From: Phycisphaerae bacterium
GTDB lineage: Bacteria > Planctomycetota > Phycisphaerae > Phycisphaerales > UBA1924
Assembly: GCA_030432905.1 (NCBI GenBank)
Contig: JAUILU010000003.1
Span: forward strand, 248,001-312,000
Direction: 5' to 3'
DNA: 64,000 bases
Position numbers and translations under genes: made by a program. A model generated the notes under the pieces. That model did no database searches, was not told the origin of the DNA, and was given only the letters and a program-made list of their open reading frames with translations. Positions 45,688-55,153 of the stretch are shown one piece after another; positions within the stretch are counted from its first letter, which is position 1; every line of letters starts with the position of its first letter.

Positions 45688-46920
45688 ATGCGTGTAATCA
45701 TCTATGACGACGGCAAAGGCAAGCTCGCTCCACTGACCGATCTCCGGCCCGCTTTCGAGATCCGCACGGGAGCCGTGACGACTCTCAGGCGGATCGAGGA
45801 GATCCTGACTGGTGACGCCGAGATCGTTTCGCTCTACGTTTCGGAAGAGATCAGGCCGCTCTACGAAGACGCGAGCGATCTCCCCCTCAACACCTTCCCC
45901 GACGGCATCGATTCCGTGCTGCTCATCAACAGCCGATGCCCGCTGCCACCGGTTGACGTTGCCTCTACCAAGCCCGGCACGATCGTCGTCGAGAAATTGA
46001 GCGAGAAGGACGAGGAAGCCTCGGTCGCCTACGCGTGCGTCAAGCCCGACGTCGCCAAACGCATCCTCGCGGGCGAGATCCCAGACGAAGGCGTGACCTA
46101 CACCAGCAAGCAGATATTGCTTCGCAGGCCCTGGGACATCCGCCGATTCCGCGACGCCGCGATCAACCACGACCTTGAGCACCTCGCCAAGATCCCGGGC
46201 ACCGATCTGCCCGATTGCGTCCACCAGCGCGGCTCGCACCCGGTCGTCGTCCGCAACGGAGCCGACATCTGGCCCGGCGTGACGTTCGACTCATCACAAG
46301 GCCCGATCGTGATCGCCGCGGGCACGACGATCCGCCCGGGCGCGGTCATCGTCGGCCCTGTCTTCGTCGGCGAAGACTCGACCATCATGGACCGCGCACA
46401 CATCAAAGCGCACACCGCCATCGGCCCTCGTTGCAAGATCGGCGGCGAGGTCGGGGGCACCATCTTCCAGGGCCTCTCCAACAAGGCACACGAGGGACAC
46501 CTCGGCGATTCGTGGGTCGGCGAGTGGGTCAACTTCGGCGCGGGTACGAACAACTCGAACCTGCTCAACACCTACGCAGAAGTCATCGCCAAAGCGACAG
46601 TCCGGGGCTCGAACGAGCGCACGGGCCAGACGTTTCTCGGCGCGATCATCGGCGACCACGTCAAGTTCGCGATCTCGACACGGATCATGACCGGGGCTGT
46701 CATCCACATGGGCGCGATGCTGGCGAGCACCACGCCCGTCATCGGCTGCGTCGGCAGGTTCACCTGGGCCACGGACTCGGGCGCAACCGCGTTCCGTCTG
46801 CCGAGGTTCCTCGACACCGCACGGGCGGTCATGTCGCGCCGAGGCATCGAGCCGAGCGAGGCGTATCTTGAGCGGCTGAAGGAACTGCACACCGAAGCGT
46901 CCGAGGCGTCTTCCTCGTGA
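45688..46920 (+). CDS. GlmU-like sugar-phosphate nucleotidyltransferase
   Basis: A 410-residue two-domain protein. The N-domain (to about 200) has the shortened nucleotidyltransferase pattern of the NTP_transf_4 family (IYDDGKGKLAPLTDLRPAFE, IRTGAVTTLRRIEEIL). The C-domain is a left-handed beta helix of hexapeptide repeats (IRPGAVIVGPVFVGEDSTIM, KAHTAIGPRCKIGGEVGGTI, GAIIGDHVKFAISTRI). This is the layout of GlmU and related enzymes that make activated sugars for the envelope, but the substrate is unknown and the usual GxGTRM loop is not seen, so it is not bona fide GlmU. It overlaps polA by four bases. Confidence 0.8.
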   Translation: MRVIIYDDGKGKLAPLTDLRPAFEIRTGAVTTLRRIEEILTGDAEIVSLYVSEEIRPLYEDASDLPLNTFPDGIDSVLLINSRCPLPPVDVASTKPGTIVVEKLSEKDEEASVAYACVKPDVAKRILAGEIPDEGVTYTSKQILLRRPWDIRRFRDAAINHDLEHLAKIPGTDLPDCVHQRGSHPVVVRNGADIWPGVTFDSSQGPIVIAAGTTIRPGAVIVGPVFVGEDSTIMDRAHIKAHTAIGPRCKIGGEVGGTIFQGLSNKAHEGHLGDSWVGEWVNFGAGTNNSNLLNTYAEVIAKATVRGSNERTGQTFLGAIIGDHVKFAISTRIMTGAVIHMGAMLASTTPVIGCVGRFTWATDSGATAFRLPRFLDTARAVMSRRGIEPSEAYLERLKELHTEASEASSS

Positions 46921-49841
46921 GTTCACAGCCCACCCTCTACATCATCGACGGCTACGCCCAATTCTTCCGCGCGTACCACGCCATCCGCACACCCATGACC
47001 AGCCCAGTCACGGGCGAGCCGACGAATCTGACGTACGGCTTCCTCGGGATGCTCCTCAAGCTCATGCGCGGGCAAGAATCCAGGATGCTCGAAGCGGGCG
47101 GGCCGCCGACGTACATCGCGGTGGCGCTCGATGTTTCGGGTGACACCGGGACGTTCCGCTCGCAGCTGTACCCCGACTACAAGATCAACCGTGATGCGCC
47201 GCCCGAGGACCTCAAGCCTCAGGTTAAAAGATGCCTCGCGATGCTCGAAGAGCTCGGCGTCCCGATCATCGGGAGCGAGGGCTACGAAGCCGACGATGTC
47301 ATCGCCGCGATGACGCACGAGCTCAAGTCGTCGCACCCCGACCTGCTTATCCGCATGATCAGCAAGGACAAAGATCTCAAGCAGCTGCTCGAAGCGGGCC
47401 GGGTCGAGATGTACGACGTCCACCACGACAAGCTGACCGACGTCGCGGCTCTCAAAGAAGAAACCGGTCTCAACCCCGAACAGGTCATCGACATGCTTAC
47501 GCTCATGGGCGACACTGTCGACAACGTGCCCGGCGTGCCGGGCGTCGGGCCGAAAACCGCCGCGCAGCTGCTCGTTGACTTCGGAACCCTCGACGCGGTT
47601 CTTGCAGAGGCGACCGACGAGGACAAGTCGAAGAAAGAGTGGATCATCAAGGGCAAGCGCCGCGAGAACATCGCCGCGGCGGCCGCGGATCTGCCGCTCA
47701 GCAAAGACCTCGTCACACTCAGACTCGATACGCCAATCGAATTCGAGCTCGAAGCGTGCCGACTCGACAAACTCCAGCCCCGCAGCATCGAGCCGATCGT
47801 GCGGGAGCTCGGCTTCAACCGCATGCTCGACGAGGTCAAGGCCCTCACCGGCAACACCGCCGACGCGCCGAAGCCAACCAGAGCCAAGCAAGACGACGGC
47901 GGTTTCGGCGGGCTGTTCGACCAAGCTCAGGACGACGCCGAGGTGCAGACCGTCGAGGGCGACTACACAATCGTGCGCACCAAGACCGAGCTCAACAAGC
48001 TCGTCAAGGAACTCAAAGCCGCCAAGGCATTCGCGATGGACACCGAGACGACCGCGATCCGCCCGATGTTCGCGGAGCTTGTCGGCCTGAGTTTCAGCGT
48101 CAAGAAGGGGACGGGCTGGTACGTGCCCGTCCGCTCGCCCGAGCCGAAGACCCACCTCGATACCGAAACTGTTTTGAAGGCGCTCGGCCCGATCATCGAG
48201 GACACCGACAAGCCGAAGATCGGGCACAACCTCAAGTACGACCTGATCGTCCTGCGCCGAGAGGGAGTCGAGCTGCGTGGCATGACCACGCCGGGCGGAT
48301 GCGATTCGATGATCGCAAGCTACGTCCTTGATTCATCCAGGCCTTCGCACTCGCTCGACAACCTTGCGCTGGCGATGCTCAACCGCACGAACCTGTCGAT
48401 CAAGGACCTGATCGGAACAGGAAAGAAGCAGAAGCGGTTCGACGAGGTGCCGCTGGAAAAAGCAGGCCCCTACGCGGCTGAGGACGCCGACGTCTCGCTC
48501 CAACTCGCCCAGCTCATGCTCCCGGAACTCGAAACGGCTGGGCTGCTCGAGCTTGCACAGGAAACCGAGACGCCTTTGGTTGAGGTGCTCGCCGAGCTTG
48601 AGTACAACGGCATCCTTGTTGACCCCGACGAACTCGACCGCCAACACGAAAGGCTGCAGAAAGAGATCGACCGACTCCGCAAGGAAATCGAAGACGCGGC
48701 GTACGACGCGCTCGACCGCGGATTCGACCCTGACTCGCCCAAGCAGCTCGCGGGAATCCTTTTCAACAAGCCGACCGACGAGGAACCGGGGCTGGGTTTG
48801 CGTGTCATCAAGAAGGGCAAGACGGGGCCATCTACCGACGCGGAAGTGCTCGACAAACTCACGCAGGACGCGAGCGTCGAGACCCCGATCCCTCAGCTCG
48901 TGCTCGACTACCGCCAGCTCGCCAAGCTCGTCAACACGTACCTCGTAAACCTCAAGAAGGACATCCACCCGGAGACGGGCCGGATTCACGCGAGTTTCAA
49001 TCAGACCGTCGCCGCCACCGGCAGGCTCAGCTCCAGTGACCCGAACCTGCAGAACATCCCGATCCGCACCGACGTCGGCAGAGAGATCCGCAAGGCGTTC
49101 ATTGCGCCGAAGGACTGCGTTCTGATCAGCGCGGACTATTCGCAGATCGAGCTGCGTCTGCTGGCGCACCTGTCAAAGGACGAGGCGCTCATCAACGCCT
49201 TCCGCGAGGGGCAGGACATCCACCAAGCCGTCGCCGCCCAGATCCACGGCATCAAACTCGACGAGGTCACCAAAGAGCAGCGCAGCGGCGCGAAGATGGT
49301 CAACTTCGGGATCGTCTACGGCATCACCGCCTTCGGGCTCGCGCGCAGGCTCGGCGTGTCCAACGGCGAGGCCGGCGAGATCATCGACGGGTACAAAAAA
49401 CGCTTCCCGGGCATCACGACCTTCCTCGCCGACTGCGTGACCGAGGCGCAAGACAAGGGTTACGTCGAGACGATGCTCAAACGCCGACGCCCGATCCACG
49501 AGATCGACTCGAACAACCCGAACCGTCGAGCGCTGGCCGAGCGGATGGCGATCAACAGCGTTGTACAGGGCAGCGCGGCGGACCTCATCAAGCTCGCCAT
49601 GCTCGACCTGCACAAACGCCTCAGCCCGCACGCCGACTGGTGGCGCGGCGGCAAGAAGCCGGACCTCGAAGGCGTGCGCATGCTTCTTCAGATCCACGAC
49701 GAACTCGTTTTCGAGGCACCAAAGAAGACCGCCGACAAGGCGATGAAGCTGATTGTCGAGCGTATGGAGGCCGCGATGGAATTGGATGTGCCGCTGGTGG
49801 TTGACGCCGCGGCGAGTGGGAACTGGTTCGAGGGTAAGTGA
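46917..49841 (+). CDS. polA: DNA polymerase I
   Basis: PolA removes RNA primers, fills gaps and repairs DNA. The 974 residues contain the 5'-3' nuclease domain (1 to about 300: YIIDGYAQFFRAYHAIR, EGYEADDVIAAMTHEL, GDTVDNVPGVPGVGPKTAAQ). The 3'-5' exonuclease domain follows with DTET near 375, NLKYDLIVL and YAAEDAD. The polymerase domain carries motif A DYSQIELRLLAHLS and motif C IHDELVFEAP. The exonuclease acidic residues are present, so proofreading is probably intact. The start GTG 46917 overlaps the GlmU-like stop; the stop overlaps the next gene. Confidence 0.97.
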   Translation: MSSQPTLYIIDGYAQFFRAYHAIRTPMTSPVTGEPTNLTYGFLGMLLKLMRGQESRMLEAGGPPTYIAVALDVSGDTGTFRSQLYPDYKINRDAPPEDLKPQVKRCLAMLEELGVPIIGSEGYEADDVIAAMTHELKSSHPDLLIRMISKDKDLKQLLEAGRVEMYDVHHDKLTDVAALKEETGLNPEQVIDMLTLMGDTVDNVPGVPGVGPKTAAQLLVDFGTLDAVLAEATDEDKSKKEWIIKGKRRENIAAAAADLPLSKDLVTLRLDTPIEFELEACRLDKLQPRSIEPIVRELGFNRMLDEVKALTGNTADAPKPTRAKQDDGGFGGLFDQAQDDAEVQTVEGDYTIVRTKTELNKLVKELKAAKAFAMDTETTAIRPMFAELVGLSFSVKKGTGWYVPVRSPEPKTHLDTETVLKALGPIIEDTDKPKIGHNLKYDLIVLRREGVELRGMTTPGGCDSMIASYVLDSSRPSHSLDNLALAMLNRTNLSIKDLIGTGKKQKRFDEVPLEKAGPYAAEDADVSLQLAQLMLPELETAGLLELAQETETPLVEVLAELEYNGILVDPDELDRQHERLQKEIDRLRKEIEDAAYDALDRGFDPDSPKQLAGILFNKPTDEEPGLGLRVIKKGKTGPSTDAEVLDKLTQDASVETPIPQLVLDYRQLAKLVNTYLVNLKKDIHPETGRIHASFNQTVAATGRLSSSDPNLQNIPIRTDVGREIRKAFIAPKDCVLISADYSQIELRLLAHLSKDEALINAFREGQDIHQAVAAQIHGIKLDEVTKEQRSGAKMVNFGIVYGITAFGLARRLGVSNGEAGEIIDGYKKRFPGITTFLADCVTEAQDKGYVETMLKRRRPIHEIDSNNPNRRALAERMAINSVVQGSAADLIKLAMLDLHKRLSPHADWWRGGKKPDLEGVRMLLQIHDELVFEAPKKTADKAMKLIVERMEAAMELDVPLVVDAAASGNWFEGK

Positions 49842-50686
49842 TGGTTCGCAAAGAGCCACGCACATCGCTAAACCACACACGCAAAGTCATTGCTTTCCTG
49901 ATTTGTATATGTATCGGCACACTCATGCACGTCGTGCTTGCGATGTGGATCGGTGCCGACTTGCGAACAGGCTGGCTCCAGTACCCAGATTTTCTTCGGC
50001 GTGATCCGCGGCACTTCGACTCGCGTCAAGAATGGAAAGACAATGGCTTAGGCCCGGGCTATGCAGTACACAGCAACGAGCAAACAATTGTAACACTCAC
50101 GTCCTACAGAGCCGTTGGCAGAACATCAATCCAAAGCGTTGCAGCCACCAGCGACCGATTTATCGAATTACTTAGCACACATCAAACACGTTCAGGTACG
50201 TTAGAAAGCAACAAACGGGTTCCCTATTGGGTCCGATCACAGGATCTTGTTTCGTCGTGGCTAGTTGACAACGAACCAGCTATAAATGATTCGAACACAT
50301 GGCAAACTTATTGGGCTACTGAAACTGCATCAGGCATCCCATTCCGATGTCTATCCAGCATGGTTGAATCCGACGGCGTAGCAGGTACGACTGTTGTCCA
50401 TGACAAAGGCCTGGTCTGGCTGGTCGGAATGCTTGATAGCACCCGATTACTTGACAGGGGAGTGCCCACGAGGGTTTTGTGGCGTGGCATGATCACCAAT
50501 TCATTGATTTGGGGAACATCTCTCTACTTGATCACCGCGATCTATCTAGCACTACGGGAGCACCGCCGAGCAGCCTCATCGCGTTGCTCACAATGCGGCT
50601 ATTCCCTTGATGGGCTCGCATCCTCCACCTGTCCCGAATGTGGCAGTCCCTTGCCATCCCGTCTGTCTGATCGTCCACTACACTGA
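49841..50686 (+). CDS. Membrane protein with C-terminal zinc ribbon, AT-rich
   Basis: A 281-residue protein: one N-terminal helix (about 17-38), an extracytoplasmic region of about 170 residues with no recognised fold, a second helix (about 222-242), and a cytoplasmic zinc ribbon CSQCGYSLDGL...CPECGSPLP. Ribbons of this type recur at the ends of planctomycete membrane proteins. By eye GC is about 45-50 percent, well below polA and the next gene, a sign of transfer or relaxed selection. The ATG overlaps the polA stop by one base (TGATG); a GTG three bases earlier is possible. Confidence 0.7.
   Translation: MVRKEPRTSLNHTRKVIAFLICICIGTLMHVVLAMWIGADLRTGWLQYPDFLRRDPRHFDSRQEWKDNGLGPGYAVHSNEQTIVTLTSYRAVGRTSIQSVAATSDRFIELLSTHQTRSGTLESNKRVPYWVRSQDLVSSWLVDNEPAINDSNTWQTYWATETASGIPFRCLSSMVESDGVAGTTVVHDKGLVWLVGMLDSTRLLDRGVPTRVLWRGMITNSLIWGTSLYLITAIYLALREHRRAASSRCSQCGYSLDGLASSTCPECGSPLPSRLSDRPLH
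50679..50684 (+). promoter_or_regulatory. -10 box TACACT six bases before the amidohydrolase gene (leaderless layout)
   Basis: TACACT-GACTGC-ATG. The box overlaps the last codons of the preceding gene; no Shine-Dalgarno site precedes 50691. Confidence 0.5.
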
Positions 50687-50690
50687 CTGC

Positions 50691-52355
50691 ATGAAGCACA
50701 CCCTCCTCGCCGTTGCTCTTGCCGCCGGTTCTGTTTCGGCGCAGCCAGATTCCATATTCGTCAACGCCAAGGTCTACACGGTTGATGAGACCTTCAGCGT
50801 CGCAGAGGCGTTCGCGGTCGAGGACGGCATGTTCGCCGCGATCGGGACCAACGAGGACATCCGGACGCTCGCCGCCGATTCGACCAAGGTCATCGATCTG
50901 AACGGTATGACCGTGCTCCCCGGGCTGATCGACGCTCACGGGCACATGGCGGGGCTCGGCCAATTGCAACTCGGCGTCGTGGACCTGGCCGGGACGACGA
51001 GCTTCGAGCAGGTCATCGAGCGAGTGGTCGAGCGTGCCAAGACGAAAGAGCCGGGCGAGTGGGTCATCGGGCGAGGCTGGGACAACGAGAGCTGGGAGGA
51101 TAAGGCTCTGCCCACGCACGACGAACTCAGCAGCGCGCTCCCCGACAACCCGGTGTGGATCAGCCGAGTCGATGGTCACGCGGCGCTGGCCAACGCGCGC
51201 GCGATGGAAGTCGCCGACGTCTCCGCGGGCACGGCTGTCCCCGAGGGCGGCGAGATGCTCCGTGACAACAACGGCAACCCGACCGGGATCTTCGTCGATA
51301 ACGCCGAGGCGCTCATCGGACGGGTTGTGCCCGCGATGGAAACCAGCGGTGAGGACCTGATCCTCGCGGCGCAGGACATGTGCCTTTCTGTCGGGCTCAC
51401 CGGCGTGCACGACGCGGGTGTTGGCCCAGACATGATCGAGGTATACCGAACACTCGAACGCGAACGAAAGCTCGATGTGCGCGTGCACGGCATGATCCCC
51501 GGGCGGCTCGCGATGAAGTGGTTCGAGGAGAACGAGCCATACCACGGCCCCTTCTTCTCGATGCGCGCGACCAAGCTCTACATCGACGGCGCTATGGGTT
51601 CGCGCGGCGCGTGGATGCTCGAGCCCTACGCGGACAGACCGGTCGGGCCGGAGGGCGAGCCTTACGTCGGGCTGGCTGTGAGCGAGCCGGAACTAATCCA
51701 GGCCGTTGCGATGCATGGGCTTATCAAAGGCTATCAGGTCTGCACACACGCGATCGGTGACCGCGGCAACCGGGAGGTGCTCGACGCCTACGAGAACGGC
51801 TCGGAAGAAGTCGGCTACGACCTGTCCATCGGTGACCACCGTTTCCGCATCGAGCACGCACAGATACTCGCGCCCGAGGACATCGGGCGTTTCGCAGAGC
51901 TGAACGTGATCCCCTCGATGCAGCCCACGCACTGCACGAGCGACATGCGGTGGGTCGAGGAACGCGTCGGGCCGGTCCGCGCCGACGGGGCGTATGTGTG
52001 GCAGAGCCTGCTTGCTTCTGGCGTCCGCATCGCCGGCGGCAGCGACTTCCCGGTCGAGAGCCACAACCCGTTCCTCGGGCTCTACGCCGCGGTCACACGC
52101 CAGAACCTTGACGAAGAGCCCAGGGGCGGCTGGCGCCCGACCGAGCGGATGACCCGCGAGCAGGCGCTGCGGTCGTTTACGATCGACGCCGCGTTCGCAG
52201 GGTTCAACGAGAAGAACGTCGGGTCGATTGAGGTGGACAAGCTCGCCGACTTCATCGTCATCGACCGGGACTACATGAGTTGCCCCGACCGCGAGATCGC
52301 CGACATCGTTGTGCTCTCGACATGGATCGAGGGCACGGCTGTCTTTACCCGGTGA
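50691..52355 (+). CDS. Exported amidohydrolase (YtcJ-like, amidohydrolase 3)
   Basis: A 554-residue enzyme with a signal peptide (MKHTLLAVALAAGSVSA, likely cut before QPD), so it acts outside the cytoplasm. The metal-dependent hydrolase fold shows DAHGHM (first metal His pair), later HAIGDRGNREVL, FRIEHAQ and AGGSDFPVES. It probably cleaves an amide, urea or carbamate; the substrate is unknown. The start at 50691 is chosen because it exposes the signal peptide and lies six bases after TACACT. An open frame continues further upstream within the previous gene. Confidence 0.85.
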   Translation: MKHTLLAVALAAGSVSAQPDSIFVNAKVYTVDETFSVAEAFAVEDGMFAAIGTNEDIRTLAADSTKVIDLNGMTVLPGLIDAHGHMAGLGQLQLGVVDLAGTTSFEQVIERVVERAKTKEPGEWVIGRGWDNESWEDKALPTHDELSSALPDNPVWISRVDGHAALANARAMEVADVSAGTAVPEGGEMLRDNNGNPTGIFVDNAEALIGRVVPAMETSGEDLILAAQDMCLSVGLTGVHDAGVGPDMIEVYRTLERERKLDVRVHGMIPGRLAMKWFEENEPYHGPFFSMRATKLYIDGAMGSRGAWMLEPYADRPVGPEGEPYVGLAVSEPELIQAVAMHGLIKGYQVCTHAIGDRGNREVLDAYENGSEEVGYDLSIGDHRFRIEHAQILAPEDIGRFAELNVIPSMQPTHCTSDMRWVEERVGPVRADGAYVWQSLLASGVRIAGGSDFPVESHNPFLGLYAAVTRQNLDEEPRGGWRPTERMTREQALRSFTIDAAFAGFNEKNVGSIEVDKLADFIVIDRDYMSCPDREIADIVVLSTWIEGTAVFTR

Positions 52356-52379
52356 CCGGTGTTCGCGGGCCGGATGAGC

Positions 52380-52385
52380 TAAACT
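52380..52385 (+). promoter_or_regulatory. -10 box TAAACT six bases before prmC start (leaderless layout)
   Basis: TAAACT-CTTGCA-GTG; this is one of the better matches to TATAAT in the set. Confidence 0.5.
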
Positions 52386-52391
52386 CTTGCA

Positions 52392-53327
52392 GTGACCGGA
52401 TCTCGAACACCAGCCCGTGCCCCGAAGCGATGGACCACGCGTGAGCTGCTGGCGTGGATGACCGAGGCCTTCAAGCAGAAGGACCTCGACTCGCCCCAGC
52501 TTTTCGCGCAGCTGCTGCTCAGCCACGTCATCGGGTGCGATCGGCTCAAGCTCTACACCGACGCGGATCGGCCAGCCAACGAGATCGAGCGGGCGGCCCT
52601 GCGCGACCTTGTCCAGCGGGCGGTCAACCACGAGCCTGTGCAGTACCTCACGGGCGAGGCGATGTTCTTCGGGATGCAGATCTCGGTCGATCGGAACGTC
52701 CTGATCCCGAGGCCATCGACCGAAACGATCGTCGAATCGGTCCTGCACCACTGCAAACACCAGCCGGGCTTCGGCGGCAAGACAGGCGAGGGTGTGCTGA
52801 TCGCCGACGTCTGCACGGGCTCCGGCTGCATCGCGCTTGCGCTGGCCAAGCACCTGCCCGGCTCGCGCGTTGTCGCGACGGACATCTCAGAAGAAGCGCT
52901 CGAGGTCGCCAAGGCCAACGCGAAGCGGCTCAATCTCTCCGACCGGATCGAGTTCATCCAGGGCGACCTGCTCGAAGCGCTCAGCAGCCAGCCCGCGGCC
53001 GGCCATGCCAAGGCGCTGGACTTTCTCGTCTCGAACCCGCCCTACATCCCGGACGACGAATGGGACGCGGTCGAGCCGAACGTCAAAGACCACGAGCCGA
53101 CGCTCGCGCTCCGCGGCGGGATGGACGGCCTGGCCCTCGTCCGCCCGCTGCTCAATGACGCACCGAAGCTCGTCAAAGAGGGCGGTCTCGTACTCGTCGA
53201 AGTGGCGGCATCCCGCGCCGAGGAAGCAAAGGCCATCGCGTCGAAAGCGCCGCGCGTGAAGTCAGCCGCGATTCTGAAAGACTTCGAGGGGCTCGACCGG
53301 GTGATCAGGCAGACTCTGGGGGCGTGA
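52392..53327 (+). CDS. prmC: Peptide chain release factor N5-glutamine methyltransferase
   Basis: PrmC methylates the GGQ glutamine of release factors RF1 and RF2. The 311 residues have the N-terminal helical domain (ARELL-like TTRELLAWMTEAFKQKDLDS and LSHVIGCDRLKLYTD), the SAM motif DVCTGSGCIALALAKHLPGS, and the NPPY active-site motif in LVSNPPYIPDDEW. The start GTG at 52392 follows TAAACT by six bases. Its 3' end overlaps the convergent receiver-protein gene by 23 bases. Confidence 0.93.
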   Translation: MTGSRTPARAPKRWTTRELLAWMTEAFKQKDLDSPQLFAQLLLSHVIGCDRLKLYTDADRPANEIERAALRDLVQRAVNHEPVQYLTGEAMFFGMQISVDRNVLIPRPSTETIVESVLHHCKHQPGFGGKTGEGVLIADVCTGSGCIALALAKHLPGSRVVATDISEEALEVAKANAKRLNLSDRIEFIQGDLLEALSSQPAAGHAKALDFLVSNPPYIPDDEWDAVEPNVKDHEPTLALRGGMDGLALVRPLLNDAPKLVKEGGLVLVEVAASRAEEAKAIASKAPRVKSAAILKDFEGLDRVIRQTLGA

Positions 53328-55005
53328 GCGCCTTGTGCACCTCGTCGATGAGCCGGGCGGCTTGGAACGGCTTATACAGCACGTTCTTCATGCCTTCCTG
53401 CGAAGCACGAACGATCGAGTGGTGCGGGTCGTAACCGAATCCGGTCATCAGGATAATCGCGTCTTCGGGCACGATGCGCGAGGCGACACTGAACACCTCG
53501 TAGCCGTTGCGATCGGGCATTGAGATATCGCTGACGACGAAATCGAATCGGCTGTGGCCGTCGGCGCCCGAGGCTTCGAGTTCGTTGATCGCGTCCTGCC
53601 CCGATTTGCAGAGCACAACCTCGCACCCGCGGCGGCCGAGCACGTCGGCGATCATCGAACCGATGCGTTCGTTGTCATCGGCTACCAACGCCCGCTTGCC
53701 GTTGAGCAGGTCGTCGATCTTGTCGCACTTGACCTCATCAACACCAAGAATCGTGTTCGGACCCGCGGCAACGTTCTTGAGCCTGGAGCGGATCGCCTCG
53801 ACGTCCTCGCGGATGCGGGCGATGTGAGCCGCCGCGACCGGGTCGGTCGTTTCTTGGCTCATGCATTCGGCCTCGCGGAGAATGTCCTCTAGCGGCGCGC
53901 GAAGCTCGCCCTCGAACCGCCCCGTGATCGTCGCGCCGGTCGCTGAACGCTCAACCACGAGCATGTTCAGCGTCTGAAGCGACATCGCCACGAAGCGAGC
54001 GAACTGCATGACGTACTGAACGTCCTGATCGTCGAATGCATCGACCTCTTTGGATTCGATGTCGAGCACGCCGATGATCGACTCGCCCACCATCAGGGGC
54101 ACGGTCAGCGAGCTTCTGGCCTCGCTCGCGCCGACAAGGTATCGGTCGTCGGTCGTGGTGTCGTGGCAGATGTACGCCTTGCCCGTGGCGGCGACGTACC
54201 CGATCGTGCCGTTGCCTTCCTCCGCCGGATAGAGCTCGAGATCGATCGCGTCCTGGGTGAACCCGACGTTGATGACCGGCTCGAGTCGGCCAGTGTGTTC
54301 GTCGATCAGACGAATCGCGAACTGGTCGTAGTCGAGAACGTCCTTGGACGCCTTGGTGACGCGTTCTTCGAGAAGCTTGAGACGCTGGACCGCGTTCATC
54401 TTCGAGACGGCATCGCGGTCGAACCGGTTGAGCCTCGCGCCGGCCTGATCGACCGCCTTGAGCTTCCGGCGAACCGCGCCGGCGTGGGAGATGTCACGCA
54501 GGACCCCCACCGCCCGGTCACCAAACCCCGTGACGCCATCGACGATCATCGGCGCCATGCGGAGTTCGTAGAGCTTGTTGGCTCCGATCTCGATCTCGCG
54601 GCGGATCATCGGGGGCTCGGCCTTGGGGTCGTACTCCAGGCCCTCAAAAGAAACAGCCGCCTCTTGGGCGGCCGTCAGAACTTCCTGTTTGATGTCGCTG
54701 TCGATGGAGTCGAACATGCGGTTGCCCCAGAGGAGCTTGCCGTCGGCGGTGACGAGACAGAGCGCCTCGCCGACGGAGTTGAGCAGGACATCACGCTCAT
54801 GGTCGCCGAGACCGGTCTGCCCGAGGTTGCCCGGGTCCGCTGGGAGAATCAGATAGGAGGCGTCAGAATCCCTCGGCCCGAGCGAGTCCGCGTAGACCAC
54901 CTCACAGTGGTCCGCGAGCAGCTCTCGCAGATCCTCGGTCTCGCCGCCCGGCGAGGTGAGGAAGACGATTTTGGGTCGGACTCTTGCCATTGCTTGGGTA
55001 ACCAC
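53305..55005 (-). CDS. PAS-GAF protein with degenerate HisKA and a receiver domain
   Basis: A 566-residue cytoplasmic signalling protein. In order: a short receiver-like segment, a PAS-like region (about 75-170), a coiled coil, a GAF domain (about 220-345), a HisKA-like helix pair (about 350-410), and a C-terminal receiver (438-562) with Asp443/444, phospho-acceptor Asp493 (VVSDISMP), Thr521 and Lys545. The HisKA site reads GRFEGELRAPLEDIL, with Gly366 where SHELR.PL would have the histidine, and no HATPase domain follows. It is therefore a pseudokinase-like receiver. Start GTG 55005 or ATG 54990. Confidence 0.8.
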   Translation of the reverse strand: MVTQAMARVRPKIVFLTSPGGETEDLRELLADHCEVVYADSLGPRDSDASYLILPADPGNLGQTGLGDHERDVLLNSVGEALCLVTADGKLLWGNRMFDSIDSDIKQEVLTAAQEAAVSFEGLEYDPKAEPPMIRREIEIGANKLYELRMAPMIVDGVTGFGDRAVGVLRDISHAGAVRRKLKAVDQAGARLNRFDRDAVSKMNAVQRLKLLEERVTKASKDVLDYDQFAIRLIDEHTGRLEPVINVGFTQDAIDLELYPAEEGNGTIGYVAATGKAYICHDTTTDDRYLVGASEARSSLTVPLMVGESIIGVLDIESKEVDAFDDQDVQYVMQFARFVAMSLQTLNMLVVERSATGATITGRFEGELRAPLEDILREAECMSQETTDPVAAAHIARIREDVEAIRSRLKNVAAGPNTILGVDEVKCDKIDDLLNGKRALVADDNERIGSMIADVLGRRGCEVVLCKSGQDAINELEASGADGHSRFDFVVSDISMPDRNGYEVFSVASRIVPEDAIILMTGFGYDPHHSIVRASQEGMKNVLYKPFQAARLIDEVHKALTPPESA

Positions 55006-55029
55006 TACTTCTGAAGAACTCTTCGCGTC

Positions 55030-55035
55030 AGTCTA
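55030..55035 (-). promoter_or_regulatory. Possible -10 box TAGACT for the PAS-GAF-receiver gene
   Basis: On the minus strand TAGACT lies 24 bases before the GTG at 55005, giving a leader of about 18 bases. Confidence 0.35.
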
Positions 55036-55114
55036 GCGACATGATCCCACAATTCAGCATCTTTCCGCGCAGGTTTGGTGCTATCGGAGCTTTTCGGCCG
55101 ATGCCATGCCCGGC

Positions 55115-55145
55115 TTGACATCGGCAAACGAGGTCCGAGTACTGT
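55115..55145 (+). promoter_or_regulatory. Promoter of the ABC (Gld-like) operon
   Basis: TTGACA (55115-55120) and TACTGT (55140-55145) are spaced by 19 bases. The -10 lies eight bases before the ATG at 55154, so the leader would be nearly absent. Confidence 0.45.
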
Positions 55146-55153
55146 GAATCAAC

